From Mesostigma viride (lineage: Eukaryota; Streptophyta; Mesostigmatophyceae; Mesostigmatales; Mesostigmataceae): a DNA stretch of 64,000 nucleotides. The stretch lies in NCBI GenBank assembly GCA_009746045.1, contig RPFO01000264.1, positions 496,001-560,000 of the forward strand. The letters are read 5' to 3'. Within the stretch, counting starts at the first letter, position 1. Each line of letters starts with the position of its first letter. Position numbers and translations under genes: made by a program. Below the pieces are notes generated by a model. The model ran no database searches. It was given only the letters and a program-made list of their open reading frames with translations, and had not been told where the DNA came from. This document shows positions 31,655 to 44,023 of the stretch, in pieces.

Positions 31655-33973
31655 CTAGTTGCCATCTGTCTGATAAGTGCCACGAGAGGCCAGCAGAACC
31701 TCCAGGTAGGCCTGGTAGTGGGCCACATCCTCGGCATTGTCATGCCTATCTACAGTGAGGAAAACATCGGCCCACACGCCGTCAGGAAAAAGGCCCAGAA
31801 AGGCCCAGTAATACCTATGCTGCGTAAGAACGACCTGGCCACGGGCCCAGTCCAGGAAACCACAGGCAAAGAGGCGAAGGAAAGGCTCTACCGCGATCAA
31901 ACAGAGGGCCCGCAGGAGTAGGCGATGGTACCGGATCAGAGGGCGCAAACCCGTCGGGAAGAACAGATCTACCAGGGGCTCCACATTACACGGCCACATC
32001 CGGATGTGTCGAACGTCTCGGGAGCGCCACCGACGAGCACACTGTCGCGACCCGAAAGTCTCTAGGTAGTCACTGGCCCGAGGAGGGGGGTGGCCACGGG
32101 AGTCTAGGCCCTGGCCCGGGATGGGCGCTGGACGACGGGCATCCCACTCCAGGATGGGCTGGAGGACCGTGCTGTACGTAGCACCCGGTACCGCAGGAAA
32201 CTCTACCGTAAGGGCATCCGAAGCCATAATGCCCAGAGGCGGAGGGTAAGCCCACTGGAACCCACCGTAGGTGTCCAAGTCGTTGTGACGCCTAGCCCAG
32301 CGATACAGAACGCGCCGAACCAGGATCTCACCCTGGAACACAGGATCAGCTAAAATAACCATGTCGAAAGGGGGCCGATCAGTCTCAATGGGTAGGCCAC
32401 GGTCCCGCGGCGCCCGACACACCTGGGAGAACCCGTAGGACATGGACGAAATGGCAAGCTCGGCGGAGGCGCGCGGCAGGTCACACTGTCGGCAGGCGAG
32501 TGCGGACATACCATACCCAGGGACGGGCGTGTCGCGCGTCTCCGGCGTCGCATGCACCACAGAAGGGGCCCTGTCCCGATCACCCTGGGACAACTCCCGG
32601 AGGGAATCAGCAGCGCGGGTGGCGCGAGGATCCTGACCGGCGGCCCGAACAACCGCAGCCAAAGGCCGCGAGGCCGAAGGGGCAGGGGCTGAAGTAGGGG
32701 TAGGAGCCGACACCGACGCAGGCGGCACCGGTACAACAGGAGGTCGCGCCGGACCCGAAACCAGAGGGGGCCGTGACGGACCCGCCACCGCAACTGGCGC
32801 GCCGGTCTCCGTTGCCGGTGCACCCTCAGGCCACATATTGAAGATAGGGCCCGTAGGGACAGGCAGTCCGGCATAAGATTGGTTGCCATCCAAGCTCCAG
32901 TCGGGCACCGGAATCCTCTGCGGGGGACCACCCTCCCAAAGCCTGGGAAGATCGCCCGTGTCGCTAAAGAAACCCCGCACTGGCTGCGATGGCGCAGCGG
33001 GCGGCTCAGAGGCGGCGACGGCGGGCACAGCCGCTGGGGCGGAAGACTCGCGACGCGGCGCAGGAACGTCGGTCGAAGGCGCAGAGGCAACCAGAGGCGT
33101 TGGAGCCGCAGCAACCGAGGAAACCGCAGCTACCGAAGGCTCGTGTGGAGCAGGCGAAACCATAGGTGCCGAACAACCGAAGGGGTAGGGGGCGCAGACA
33201 CACAGACACCCCACCTGGCGTGGTCGGGGCCTGCGCTTGGGCCGCCAGGAAGGCCCCGAACGCCGTGGTCAGGGACTGAATCTGGGCCTGCATCGCCGAA
33301 ACAGTCGCCGAGAGATGATCAGGCTCGCGCTCCATACCCAAAGGGGTAGGCTCCACTGACGCACGCCGGGTCGACCGTGGTGACGACGGGACAGGGGAGG
33401 GAGCCGACGCTGGGGAGGAGGACGCTACGCTTGAGGCTGAATACTCTGGAGTGTACTGTGCCTCGACTGGGGCGTCCGTAGGGGAAGGGTCACCAACTGC
33501 TACTCCCGCTGACTGGTCTGCGATTTCCATGAACTCTACTGCCCGTAGAAGGTCGCAGGGGTTCTCATCTACTTCTGCCTCACCCTCGCCCGGAAGCCAG
33601 GGGAACACATCCCGTAGGCAGGAGCGGCCCACAGGGGTAGAAAGGTAGGAAAACACCCGGGGGCACTGAAGGACCGCGGCTATCTGTCCCAAGGCTGGAC
33701 AGCGGGAGCCACATCCTAACAGACAATGCCCGGCATCGTCGAACCCATGCAAAACTAGCTGGTGCGGGTCATCAGGGGATGGGCCGAACCACGCGACCCC
33801 AAAGAGAGCAGCCCTGACTAAAGCCGCATGATTGGCCTGGAGGGCAGGCTGCACGATGCCACCCGGATACTGGACCGTGACACCCAGCGGCCCGGAAGGG
33901 CCTCGAAGTAGAGCTCTGGGTCCGGTGGGAGGGGAAGGGGCCGGCTCTCCGACGGAGGGGTAGGATCAGCCAT
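31655..33973 (-). pseudogene. ORF3 of chromovirus A (post-integrase ORF, unknown function)
   Basis: ATG at 33973 gives MADPTPPSESRPLPLPPDP. Coding continues after frame changes (near 33850 and 33200) through a Cys cluster (AGHCLLGCGSRC), DVFPWLPGEGE, a long Pro/Ala/Ser linker (about 33150-32500) and a C-terminal domain with FDMVILADPVFQGEILV, LFACGFLDWARG, VLTQHRYYWAFLGLFPDGVW and DRHDNAEDVAHYQ, stopping at 31655. Chromoviruses B and C have a related ORF in the same place. No signal peptide or clear transmembrane segment marks it as an Env. Function unknown. Confidence 0.65.
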
Positions 33974-34047
33974 GATGGCTGCGGAGGGGAGGGGACAACC
34001 AACCACCACCAATAGCAGAATACGATAAGGGAGGGGCAGGTTGCCAA

Positions 34048-35667
34048 CTAGAGCTGGTGTAGGGTTTTGTATTCCTGCAACAAACGACTACAACCATCTA
34101 ACTCACTCTCCGTGTACCATACTTTATCTACCTCACTACGAGCATACATCCATTTCACTTTATACTGACGCTGGGTACCGCGGCCCTTTTTGATATCTCT
34201 ATGGGCCACGATGCTCTCTACTTCGTCTTCTACCTCCCCAGTGTCAGGGTTATGCTCTAAAGGGGCAGGAGCTAGTTCTCTACCAGCGAACGTGCTAGGG
34301 TGGTAGAGCTTCAACTGGCTTCTATGGAAGGTGTTAGAATGTGTCTGCCAAGAGGTAGGGATATCGATCTTATATAAGAAATTTCCTACTCTAGACAACA
34401 CACGGAAGGGTCCTAAGAAGGCGGGCCTAAGTTTGACCTTAAGTTCTGCTTCGAACTTGTGAGCAAAACGGCCAACACGGGGGCCTTCTACTAGTACTAG
34501 ATCTCCTATATCTATCTCAGGCGCTCTTCTATCTAAGGAGGCACGCAAGTTACCTAGCAAGGTACTTAGACTGAGCTTTTTGGTACCCTGAGATCGCGTG
34601 ATCATGTGCAGTTTTCATTCTATCTAGCAAGGCCTGTACACCTTCTACAGTATCCCGGGACACATCATCCCTGTCCCGTAGAGGACTAGCTAAGAGAGAG
34701 GTAGGGGTAAGAGGCTGTCTACCAGTATCTAGGAAGAAGGGCGTATATCCATGCGCAGCCTGGGGGCAATTGTTAAGGGAGAACTCTACCAAGCATAAAT
34801 AATCCTCCCAATCACTCCCGAGCCATTAACATAGTGCCTAAGCGCTTCTTCCACTACCCTATTAAGACGCTCTACTAAATGAGAGGAGGAGGAGTGGTAG
34901 GCAGTACCGAAGGTAACCTTGGTACCGATAGCAGCGAAAAACTGCTGCCAAAAATCTGAGGTAAATAACTTATCTTTATCACTAATAAACTGCCTACTCA
35001 AACCATGATATCTGTAAACGTTATTAAGGTATAGGCGTGCGCAATCACGTGCGGTGAGTTCTAAAGGACACGGCACGAGATGACACATACGAGTAAAACG
35101 ATCTACGAAAACAAGGATCTGGGCATTACCTCTATCATTCTTCCTAAAAGGTCCTACAAAATCCATCATGATAGAATCCCACGGCATGATGGGATCAGGC
35201 AAGGTCCTAGGTTCTGCTATCTGTCCTACGTTATTGGGTTTCATCTCCTGGCAAGATTGACAGGTTCTAACATACTCATCTACATCCTTAAAAGGGAAGG
35301 CCAGTAATAAGAGCGGGCTACTAGGTCCCGTACCCGTTTACCACCCTGATGAGCAGCTAAGTCATGCAACTCAAAGAGCAAGGAGGAGCGACAGATAGGA
35401 GGGACATACAGGCGCCATTGAGGGGGAGAATCTGCTATCTGCACATATAAAAACCCACCTACAAATTTACAAGGGTGCTTGCCTAATTGTTGGGGATGGG
35501 CAGCAATGGCAGCTAATGCTTCCGGCTCAGTGGCCGTAAATCTACTAATAAGGCGTTCAAGATCAGAGGTAGGCATCGCTACAGAGGTATCCAGAACAGG
35601 TTTAAAGAGATCTCCTACCGCCTTGCCAAAGAGAAGGGGAGGTCCTAGAGGGACTATGTTTTCATAA
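34048..35667 (-). pseudogene. pol: Chromovirus A integrase with chromodomain, frameshifted
   Basis: Pieces: 35576-35280 (LLFELHDLAAHQGGKRVRDL, YYWPSLLRM), 35244-34786 (MPWDSIMMDFVGPF with D, FISDKDKLF with D, HLVERLNRVVEE with E), 34792-34550 (NNCPQAAHGYTPFFLDTGR), 34605-34048 (GDLVLVEGPRVGRFAH, LRPAFLGPF). The last block ends in a chromodomain: DEVESIVAHRDIKKGRG, RQYKVKWMYAR, WYTESELDGCSRLLQEYK. The zinc finger's second half falls in a frame gap near 35270. Chromodomains guide integration to modified chromatin. Confidence 0.8.
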
Positions 35668-35686
35668 GACTTTCCTGACCTAGTCG

Positions 35687-37385
35687 CTATATGGCTAAGC
35701 GGTATAGAAATTTTATTTTTCCCCTCCCCCCCACCGAGGCCACAGGAAGGGCCTCACACGGGAGAGAGAGTCCTACGTGAGAAAGGAGATCAGGCATGCG
35801 AACAGCTGTATGAAAGAGGTAGGCATAGGATTCATCATCAGGTAGTTCACCATAAGGGGTTACACCCATAGTAGTAGGAACTAGAGTAGTATTGAGAACA
35901 TCAAGGTCCTCGAAAAAGGAGTAATCTGCACGACGAGAGAGTGCATCTGGTACTATGTTATCTACACCCTTAACATACTGAAGTTTAAAAGGGGAAAACT
36001 GTGCTAAAAACTCCATCCAGCGCGCTTGACGAGGGGTAAGGTTGGGTTGTGAGAGAAGATGGGTAAGGGGACGGTGATCCGTCTGGATAACTAATCTATA
36101 AGGATCTATCTCACAGGGTTCATTCAGACAAACATCAAATTGAGCACCTTTAAGAAAGTGCTGCCACGCGTGGCAACAATACACCACAGCTAATAGTTCC
36201 TGCTGGTGTACGGGATAGTTACGCTCCGCAGGAAGCATTGTCCTAGAGATATACTCGATTGGCTGTAATCCCTGACCCTGATCCTGGAGAAGGACGCCCC
36301 CTATAGCTACCTTACTAGCATCTGTAGCTACAACAAAGGGTTTGGTAGTATCCGGTAGGATGAGTACGGGAGGGGAGAGGAGTAGGGATTTTAGACACTG
36401 AAAAGCCGACTGACATTCACTACTCCAAACAAAGGGGATATCCTTCTTTAATAAATGATTAATAGGGGCTGCTATAGTTGCGAAACGCGGGATAAAACGC
36501 CTATAGTAAGAAGCAATTCCTAGAAAACTACGTACACCTTTAACGTCGGTAGGGGTAGGCCATTCCTGAATTGACTTAGTTTTATCCGGGTCGGTAGCGA
36601 CCCCGGCATCTGACAGAACGTGCCCTAAAAATGGGACACTCCTACCCGAACGAACTTTAGCACGGCGCGCCCACAAAGAATTTTCAGCCATTATTTCTAA
36701 TACTTTCTTTAAATCACGTAGGTGCGTTTCAAAGTCAGGAGAGTAAATAAGGATATCATCTAAGTAAGCTTGAGCACAAGAACGGTCATGCTCAGATAAA
36801 GAAACAGAGGAGAAGGAAGGATCCTTTAAATCAGAGGACACTTGAGGAAGGTGAGAATTTCCCATAACAGGTCTAAGCACTTCATTCATTAACATTTGAA
36901 AAGAGGCAGGAGAGTTACAGAGTCCCATAGCCGCTACTCTAAACTGGTAATGCCCAAAAGGGGTAGCGAAGGCGGTTTTTGTGGCAATCCTCAGGAGCTA
37001 TGCGTAGTTGCCAAAAACCATCCGCACAATCCAGTACTGTGAAACAGGTAGAACCTTTAACCTTATTAAATATATCATCAATACGAGGTAGAGGGTATTT
37101 AGACTTCACAGTAGTATCGTTTAGCTTCCTATAATCAGTAACTAGGCGAAACTTGTCATTTGGCTTAGGAACTAACAGGACACCAGCGGAGTAGGGGGAG
37201 TTACTAGGCTCTATCAATCCTGCTTCTAATAGTGACACTAAAATCTGTTTTAGTTCCTTTAATTCGGTAGGGCCCATTCTATACATCGGAGAGTGCGTAG
37301 GAACTGCACCGTCCTTGATAACTACACGGTGTAAAACAGAACGAGGAGGAGGATAAGAAGGGGTCTTTTCTTCAAACACTTTTGA
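35687..37385 (-). pseudogene. pol: Chromovirus A reverse transcriptase and RNase H
   Basis: 37379-36939: SPMYRMGPTELKELKQIL, LLVPKPNDKFRLVTDYRKLN and LDCADGFWQLRI; one frame change near 36970-36990, then 36928-35687: GLCNSPASFQMLMNEVL, AYLDDILIYS (YLDD active site), FLGIASYYRRFI, and RNase H VVATDASKVAIGGVLL, QQELLAVVYCCHAW, IQTDHRPLTHLL, DALSRRADY. The upstream end is sliced by satellite DNA at 37386. Apart from one frame change the domain is well preserved. Confidence 0.85.
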
Positions 37386-40300
37386 CTTCAGCTCAGCTCA
37401 GCTCAGCTCAGCTCAGCTCAGCTCAGCTCAGCTCAGCTCAGCTCAGCTCAGCTCAGCTCAGCTCAGCTCAGCTCAACTCAATTCAGTTCAGTTCAATTGT
37501 TTCCATTCAAGTCAAGTCAATTCAAATCAAGTCAACTCAATTCAATTCAATTCAATTCAATTCAATTCAATTCAATTCAATTCAATTCAATTCAATTCAA
37601 TTCAGTTCAATTCCATTCCATTCAATTCAACTCAATTCAATTCAATTGAACTCAACTCAACTCAACTCAGCTCAGCTCAACTCAACTCAACTCAGCTCAA
37701 CTCAACTCAACTCAACTCAACTCAACTCAACTCAACTCAACTCAGCTCAACTCTGACAGCTCAACTCAACTCAGCTCAGCTCAACTCAACTCAGCTCAGC
37801 TCAACTCAGTTCAACTCAACTCAACTCAACTCAACTCAACTCAACTCAACTCAACTCAACTCAGCTCAGCTCAACTCAACTCAACTCAACTCAACTCCAC
37901 TCAACTCACCTCACCTCACCTCAACTCAACTCAACTCAACTCAACTCAACTCAACTCAACTCAACTCAACTCAACTCAACTGACAACTCGAAACAACTCA
38001 ACTCAACTAAACTCAACTCAACTCAACTCAACTCAACTCAACTCAGCTCAACTCAACTCAACTCAGCTCAGCTCAGCTCAGCTCAGCTCAGCTCAACTCA
38101 GCTCAACTCAACTCAACTCAACTAAACTCAACTCAACACCTCAACTCAACTCAACTCAACTCAACTCAAATCAACTCAACTCAACTCAACTCAGTTCAAC
38201 TCAACTCAACTCAACTCAACTCAACTCAGCTCAGCTCAACTCAACTCAACTATACTCAGCTCAACTCAACTCAACTCAGCTTAGCTCAGCTCAACTCAGC
38301 TCAACTCAACTCAACTCAACTCAGCTCAGCTCAGCTCAGCTCAACTCAGCTCATCAGCTAAGCTCAGCTCAACTCAACTCAACTCAACTCAACTCAACTC
38401 AACTCAACTCACCTCACCTCACCTCACCTCACCTCACCTCACCTCACCTCACCTCACCTCACCTCACCTCACCTCACCTCAACTCAACTCACCTCACCTC
38501 ACCTCACCTCAACTCACCTCACCTCACCTCACCTCAACTCAACTCAACTCAACTCAACTCAACTCAACTCAACTCAACTCAACTCAACTCAACTCAACTC
38601 AACTCAACTCAACTCAACTCAACTCAACTCAACTCGGCTCAGCTCAGCTCAGCTCAGCTCAGCTCAACTCAACTCAACTCAACTCAACTCAACTCAACTC
38701 AACTCAACTCAACTCAACTCAACTCAACTCAGCTCAACTCAACTCAACTCAACTCAACTCAACTCAACTCAACTCAACTCAACTCAACTCAACTCAACTC
38801 AACTCATGCAACTCAACTCAACTCAACTCAACTCAACTCAACTCAACTCAACTCAACTCAACTCAACTCAACTCAACTCAACTCAACTCAACTCAACTCA
38901 ACTCAACTCAACTCAACTCAACTCAACTCAACTCAGCTCAGCTCAACTCAACTCAACTATGCTCAGCTCAACTCAACTCAACTCAGCTCAGCTCAGCTCA
39001 ACTCAACTCAGCTCAACTCAACTCAACTCAGCTCAGCTCAACTCAACTCAACTCAACTCAACTCAACTCAACTCAACTCAACTCAACTCAGCTCAACTCA
39101 ACTCAACTCAACTCAACTCAACTCAACTCAACTCAACTCAACTCAACTCAACTCAACTCAACTCAACTCAACTCAACTCAACTCAACTCAACTCAACTCA
39201 ACTCAACTCAACTCAACTCAACTCAACTCAACTCAACTCAACTCAACTCAACTCAACTCAACTCAACTCAACTCAACTCGGCTCAGCTCAGCTCAGCTCA
39301 GCTCAGCTCAACTCAACTCAACTCAACTCAACTCAACTCAACTCAACTCAACTCAACTCAACTCAGCTCAGCTCAACTCAACTCAACTCAACTCAACTCA
39401 ACTCAACTCAACTCAACTCAACTCAACTCAACTCAACTCAACTCAACTCAACTCAACTCAACTCAACTCAACTCAACTCAACTCAACTCAACTCAACTCA
39501 ACTCAACTCAACTCAACTCAACTCAACTCAACTCAACTCAACTCAACTCAACTCAACTCAACTCAACTCAACTCAACTCAGCTCAGCTCAACTCAACTCA
39601 ACTATGCTCAGCTCAACTCAACTCAACTCAGCTCAGCTCAGCTCAACTCAACTCAACTCAACTCAACTCAACTCAGCTCAGCTCAACTCAACTCAACTCA
39701 ACTCAACTCAACTCAACTCAACTCAACTCAACTCAGCTCAACTCAACTCAACTCAACTCAACTCAACTCAACTCAACTCAACTCAACTCAACTCAACTCA
39801 ACTCAACTCAACTCAACTCAACTCAACTCAACTCAACTCAACTCAACTCAACTCAACTCAACTCAACTCAACTCAACTCAACTCAACTCAACTCAACTCA
39901 ACTCAACTCAACTCAACTCAACTCAACTCAACTCAACTCAACTCAACTCAACTCAACTCAACTCAACTCAACTCAACTCAACTCAGCTCAACTTAACTCA
40001 ACTCAACTATGCTCAGCTCAACTCAACTCAACTCAGCTCAGCTCAGCTCAGCTCAACTCAACTCAACTCAACTCAACTCAACTCAACTCAACTCAACTCA
40101 ACTCAACTCAACTCAACTCAACTCAACTCAACTCAACTCAACTCAACTCAACTCAACTCAACTGAACTCAACTCAACTATACTCAACTTAACTCAACTCA
40201 AGTCAACTCAGCTCAGCTCAGCTCAGCTCAACTCAACTTAACTCAACTCAACTCAACTCAACTCAACTTAACTCAGCTCAGCTCAGCTCAGCTCAGCTCA

Positions 40301-40682
40301 GCTCAACTCAACTCAACTCAACTCAACTCAACTCAACTCAACTCAACTCAACTCAACTCAAGTCAAGTCAAGTCAACTCAACTCAACTCAACTCCACTCA
40401 ACTCCACTCCACTCAACTTAACTCAACTCAACTCAACTCAACTCAACTCAACTCAACTCAACTCAACTCAACTCAACTCAACTCAACTCAACTCAACTCA
40501 ACTCAACTCAACTCAGCTCAGCTCAGCTCAGCTCAGCTCAGCTCAGCTCAGCTCAGCTCAGCTCAGCTCAGCTCAGCTCAGCTCAGCTCAGCTCAGCTCA
40601 ACTCAACTCAATTCAATTCAGTTTAGTTAATTCAATTCAATTCAATTCACATCAATTCAATTCATATCAATTCAATTCAATT
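37386..40682. repeat. Pentanucleotide satellite, CTCAA family with AGCTC, ACCTC and AATTC variant blocks
   Basis: About 3.3 kb of 5-bp units. It starts with about 22 AGCTC units, passes through AATTC units (37530-37600), then long AACTC tracts interspersed with AGCTC, ACCTC (38409-38535) and rare TATGC/GTTC breaks. It ends with AGCTC and AATTC units. A composite of about 300 bp (AACTC run, ATGCTCAG, AGCTC trio) recurs near 38957, 39601 and 40009, indicating higher-order duplication. The long ORF reading LNSTQ repeats is a by-product of the pentamer. Confidence 0.97.
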
Positions 40683-40847
40683 TGATGAGCTATGCTCATT
40701 TTATCTATGACTAACCTGCTGAGCGGAGAATGAATGCAACGCCGTATAGCACCAAAAGAAAAAAAAATAATTTTAGAAAAATATTTTTTGTGCTGGCACC
40801 CGTACCCCAGCCACCCAGGTATAGGGGTTGGCTGGAGAGGTGGTTGC

Positions 40848-40855
40848 TATAAAAG
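40848..40855 (+). promoter_or_regulatory. TATA-box candidate
   Basis: TATAAAAG lies 110 bp before the ATG of the small gene at 40965 and just after the satellite; a plausible core promoter. Confidence 0.4.
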
Positions 40856-40964
40856 GTGGGCTTCCATTCTAGGGAAGCAGGTTGTTTCTTTTGCCTGAGA
40901 ACCTCAAGTGACCACATCACAAAAAACAAAACGCAATATAACACATCAAGCATTATAACCCACC

Positions 40965-41261
40965 ATGACCTCAGTGACAGCCCCAGAGCGAAATTTCATA
41001 GCAAAGCTCAAGCAAGAAGCCAGGGAGGGATGCACCCCAAAGGAGGCCGCCACTGCGGTCCAGAAGATCCTAGGGGAGGGGCATTGGCTAGAGCGGATCC
41101 AGAAGCTCAATCCGGGGCGTGCCAAGAACGTCATGGACGTGTTGGAGAAAAGGGGGTTTGTCAGCGACTGGGATGGGGAGGAGGCCCTGGCCGATGTGCT
41201 AGCAGCGCAACTGGGGGAGGCTATTGCAGACCGGGTTGGAAAATACGTGTGCGGGGTATAA
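40965..41261 (+). CDS. Small unrecognised helical protein (98 aa)
   Basis: ATG in good context (CACCATGA). The product begins MTSVTAPERNFIAKLKQ, is Lys/Glu-rich and predicted helical, with EGCTPKEAATAVQKILG and PGRAKNVMDVLEKRGFVSDW. A TATA-like element lies upstream and TAA closes it. Composition looks like real coding rather than chance. No family recognised; it could be a host gene or an accessory protein of the downstream DIRS-like element. Confidence 0.4.
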   Translation: MTSVTAPERNFIAKLKQEAREGCTPKEAATAVQKILGEGHWLERIQKLNPGRAKNVMDVLEKRGFVSDWDGEEALADVLAAQLGEAIADRVGKYVCGV

Positions 41262-42154
41262 TACTGGACTTAAAATACGCGTATTATACGTGGGGGGTAT
41301 AAAATACGCGGCGGTAAAATGCGCGACAGTTTTTGTGGTCCAATTGTCAGTCACCCAATTAGCACGCTCCTTGATGATGGTCATGCAGTTATTACAACTG
41401 AAATTTGGTGTATATGCTTATTTATTAACATATTCCATTTATGCCCTGCAATCCTATCTGATTATGATTTGATAAATGCAGGGGGGAGCATGCTGCAACG
41501 GGAACTGTAAGGAATCAATTAATTAATTAATTGTAAGGAAAGCCATCCACTATATAATGCATGAGAGGACATAAGACACAACTACGGACCATGCTCTCAA
41601 GGATCCCACAACAAGCTCCATACACATACACACACATTCATCATTGACAAAATGCACAACAGCAGAGGATATAAGACACAAGGACCTTATTGTGGGATCC
41701 TTGAGAGCAAGTGCTCTCAAGGATCCCACAAAAAGCTCCATACACATACACACATGTGCACACACATTCATCATTGACAAAATGCACAACAGCAGAGGAT
41801 ATAAGACACAAGGACCTTGCTCTCAAGGATCCCACAACAAGCTCCATACACATACACACATGTGCACACACATTCATCATGCATTGACAAAATGCACAAC
41901 AGCACCCCCGCTGCCATGGAGATTACTCCACGTTGGTCCATGCAATTATTTAAGCCAGCATGGCCATGCTTTCCTAACGGCAGCGCATGCAGCCCTTGTT
42001 CTCACTATACTATTGCTAGTAACTTGTGAGTTATAACTTAATGCCCCATCCATCACATGGGTCCATGCAACCATCGGCCATCACCCACTGCCATCCGGCA
42101 TACTACACCGGCTCAAGATGGTATAAGTATTAAGACAAAAGACTCCTTCATAGA
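41262..42154. other. Non-coding stretch with a minisatellite
   Basis: No supported gene. Repeated TATAAAATACGCG-type motifs at 41256-41315, AATTAATTAATTAATT at 41517-41532, and a three-copy minisatellite at 41590-41905. Confidence 0.5.
41590..41905. repeat. Three-copy ~107-120-bp minisatellite
   Basis: Copies start at TGCTCTCAAGGATCCCACAA near 41590, 41710 and 41818 and share ACAAGCTCCATACACATACA, CATTGACAAAATGCACAACA and GGATATAAGACACAAGGACC. Between copies 1 and 2 an inverted piece (TGTGGGATCCTTGAGAGCA) forms a hairpin with the next copy's start. Confidence 0.9.
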
Positions 42155-42664
42155 TCATGCTAAGCATGACCCTTTAGTTCTTGTCTTGAAAGAGGCGCTC
42201 TCAGCCGCATTGAAGGCAATGCCGTTCTCGATAAAAAATTCGGCAGCCAGCAGCTGGACACCTTTCTCGTCGACGGGAACCAGCCATTTGGTGATGCTCA
42301 GCTGGCCTTTGCTGGGAACCGACGACAAGTCAGCCGGCGCAGCCCCTCCCATCTCCGCCACTGCCCTGTTCAAATTGTGCTGCTTCTTGGCGTCTGACTG
42401 CTGCGACTTGTTGTTATACATCCTGAGAAACTTGTTCCGGATATTCGGTGGAATTTTGTCGCAGGGTAACATCCCTTCCCCTGCGATTCCGGCAAAGTGT
42501 GCACGGACTCGGAATACGCTGATTGCCCCCGCCCCGTATGAGAACTTCTTGTTGCAAAATGAGCAGAACTTATTCGACACAAACTGCGTTTTGTTACTAA
42601 CAGCATCTGTGACTGCTTCTTTCTTCTCGAGAACGAAATCCCATTCAGGCCCTTTCTTCTTCAT
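42155..42664 (-). pseudogene. hAT-type transposase N-terminus (BED-like zinc finger), truncated
   Basis: From ATG at 42664 (MKKKGPEWDFV) the protein has FCSFCNKKFSYGAG and RAHFAGIAGEGMLPC, a BED-type C-C-H-C finger, followed by QLSITKWLVPVD and FFIENGIAFNAAESASFK, the pattern preceding the hAT catalytic domain. It stops at 42155, so the DDE/dimerisation parts are missing. BED fingers bind the transposon ends. A host protein derived from such a transposase is an alternative. Confidence 0.6.
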
Positions 42665-42691
42665 GGCTGCAAATCGAAAATGGCTGCACAC

Positions 42692-43030
42692 TGTCGCACA
42701 GTCGCACTGGCCTCGTCGTCGCTATATTGCATTACACCGTCAGTAGCACAGCTGGCATTTGCTGGCACACTGTTATTATGCGTTATGTACCTAGTCCTAG
42801 CTGTCTCCTACCGGCCAAACATTTTGCAAGGCTTGCGCTTTATGAAAAGAACTGTACGCATCTACTTCTAGTAGTAAAAATCTCAAATGTGCAGTGAGCG
42901 CGCCGCGCTCAGAACCTGGGCACCGCGCCAGTGCCCGCTGCCCGCTGCCCGCTGGTACCCCCGAAAAATTCTAAGTCCAAACCGCGTGGTCAGACGTAAA
43001 ATACGCGTAAAATACGTCGAGGCCCATAAT
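42692..43030. other. No recognisable gene
   Basis: Short spacer between the divergent hAT fragment and the DIRS-like gag. It contains GCCCGCTGCC tandem units (42938-42957) and AAAATACGCG motifs also present near 41256-41315. Confidence 0.4.
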
Positions 43031-43931
43031 ATGCTTTATCCCGCATTTAATCGCATTCGTACGGCGTACAGACCAACCCGGATTGCAGAGCCGGATCCAC
43101 CAGTGTCAGCAGGTGGGGTGGGAGCTGGGGGTGTTCCCCCTTCGGCAGGTGGAAGCGGAGGGGCGGGGCATGGTGGACCGGGCGCTGGCGAGGAGGATGG
43201 CGCCCCTGGGGCGATCGACCAGGATGTGGCGGACCTAGACCGGAACATAGGTCGGTTGCTGGGGACCGAGACGGGCTATGCAACGCCAGCGGGAGGGCTT
43301 CCATCCAGCCCGGGCAACGCCCGCACTGGCGGAGATATTGGCGACCTGATATCGGCCATGTCGAAGCTGCTGGACCAGGCAAAGACTCCAGCAACTGCAA
43401 GCCCAGCCGCAGCGGCGACTGCTGGCAGGCTGGCGCGCACGAAGGGGGTGGCGCTGAGCGGGCATGCAGTGCCGGTCCTGGTGAGCAACATGCTGGAGGC
43501 GGTGCTGCCGGGGATGCTGGACTACGCAGAGAGCGTGGGGGGGAAGTCAATCCGTGCATCGTTAATGCTGACGATGCACGGCAGCTCAGCCAGCGGGGAG
43601 AGGAGGATGCTGCTCCTGCATGCAGATGGCAGGAATTCTGGACACGATGGTGACAGAATTTGGCTACTGGGCCACGCCACGCTCCGAAGTAATTCTGGAG
43701 CTGGCAGCAGCCGAGTACCTGGCAAAGCTGATCACGGCATGCCAGCTGGTGGATGTGGGGTCGACGGGGTGGAAGGGGACTCCGTCGGCGATGCTGCCAT
43801 TCCAGGAGGGTGGAGCAATGCTGGCGTCTCCGGCGGTGCGGGCGGCGATGAGCATGGGGAAGCTGCAGCACAAGCTGGAGCAGGGTCCCGGCAAGAAGGG
43901 GCAGGGCAGCCCGTCCAACAACAACAAGTGA
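43031..43931 (+). pseudogene. Gag-like ORF upstream of a DIRS-like reverse transcriptase
   Basis: ATG at 43031 (MLYPAFNRIRTAYRPTR), then a Gly/Ala-rich linker, DIGDLISAMSKLLDQAK and VPVLVSNMLEAVLPGMLDYAE. After a frame change near 43600 it continues MAGILDTMVTEFGYWATP, AAEYLAKLITACQLVDVG and ends QGSPSNNNK at a TGA. The helical composition and its place directly before an RT suggest a Gag; no zinc knuckle seen. Confidence 0.45.
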
Positions 43932-44023
43932 GGGAGCGGTGCCTTCTTCCACTACCTCTTCCAGCACCCCTGCCACCTCGTGACTGGTGGCAGCAGGTAC
44001 GCTCAGGCCGTAGGCGCGATAGG

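Larger units (their letters stand above)
30710..37385 (-). mobile_element. Chromovirus A (Ty3/gypsy with chromodomain), 5' half lost
   Basis: Minus-strand order from 37385 downward: RT, RNase H, integrase, chromodomain, ORF3, PPT, 3' LTR (30710-31281). Gag, protease and the 5' LTR are missing because the CTCAA satellite starts at 37386, immediately before the RT segment VFEEKTPSYPPPRSVLHR. It is inserted in the RPA-like gene. Its RT, integrase and ORF3 resemble chromoviruses B and C in this window. Confidence 0.85.

Noticed and set aside
38806-39996. 396-codon ORF of LNSTQ repeats, and similar ORFs in the CAATC arrays
   Set aside because: A 5-bp repeat without stops is open in several frames on its own; composition is purely satellite-derived.
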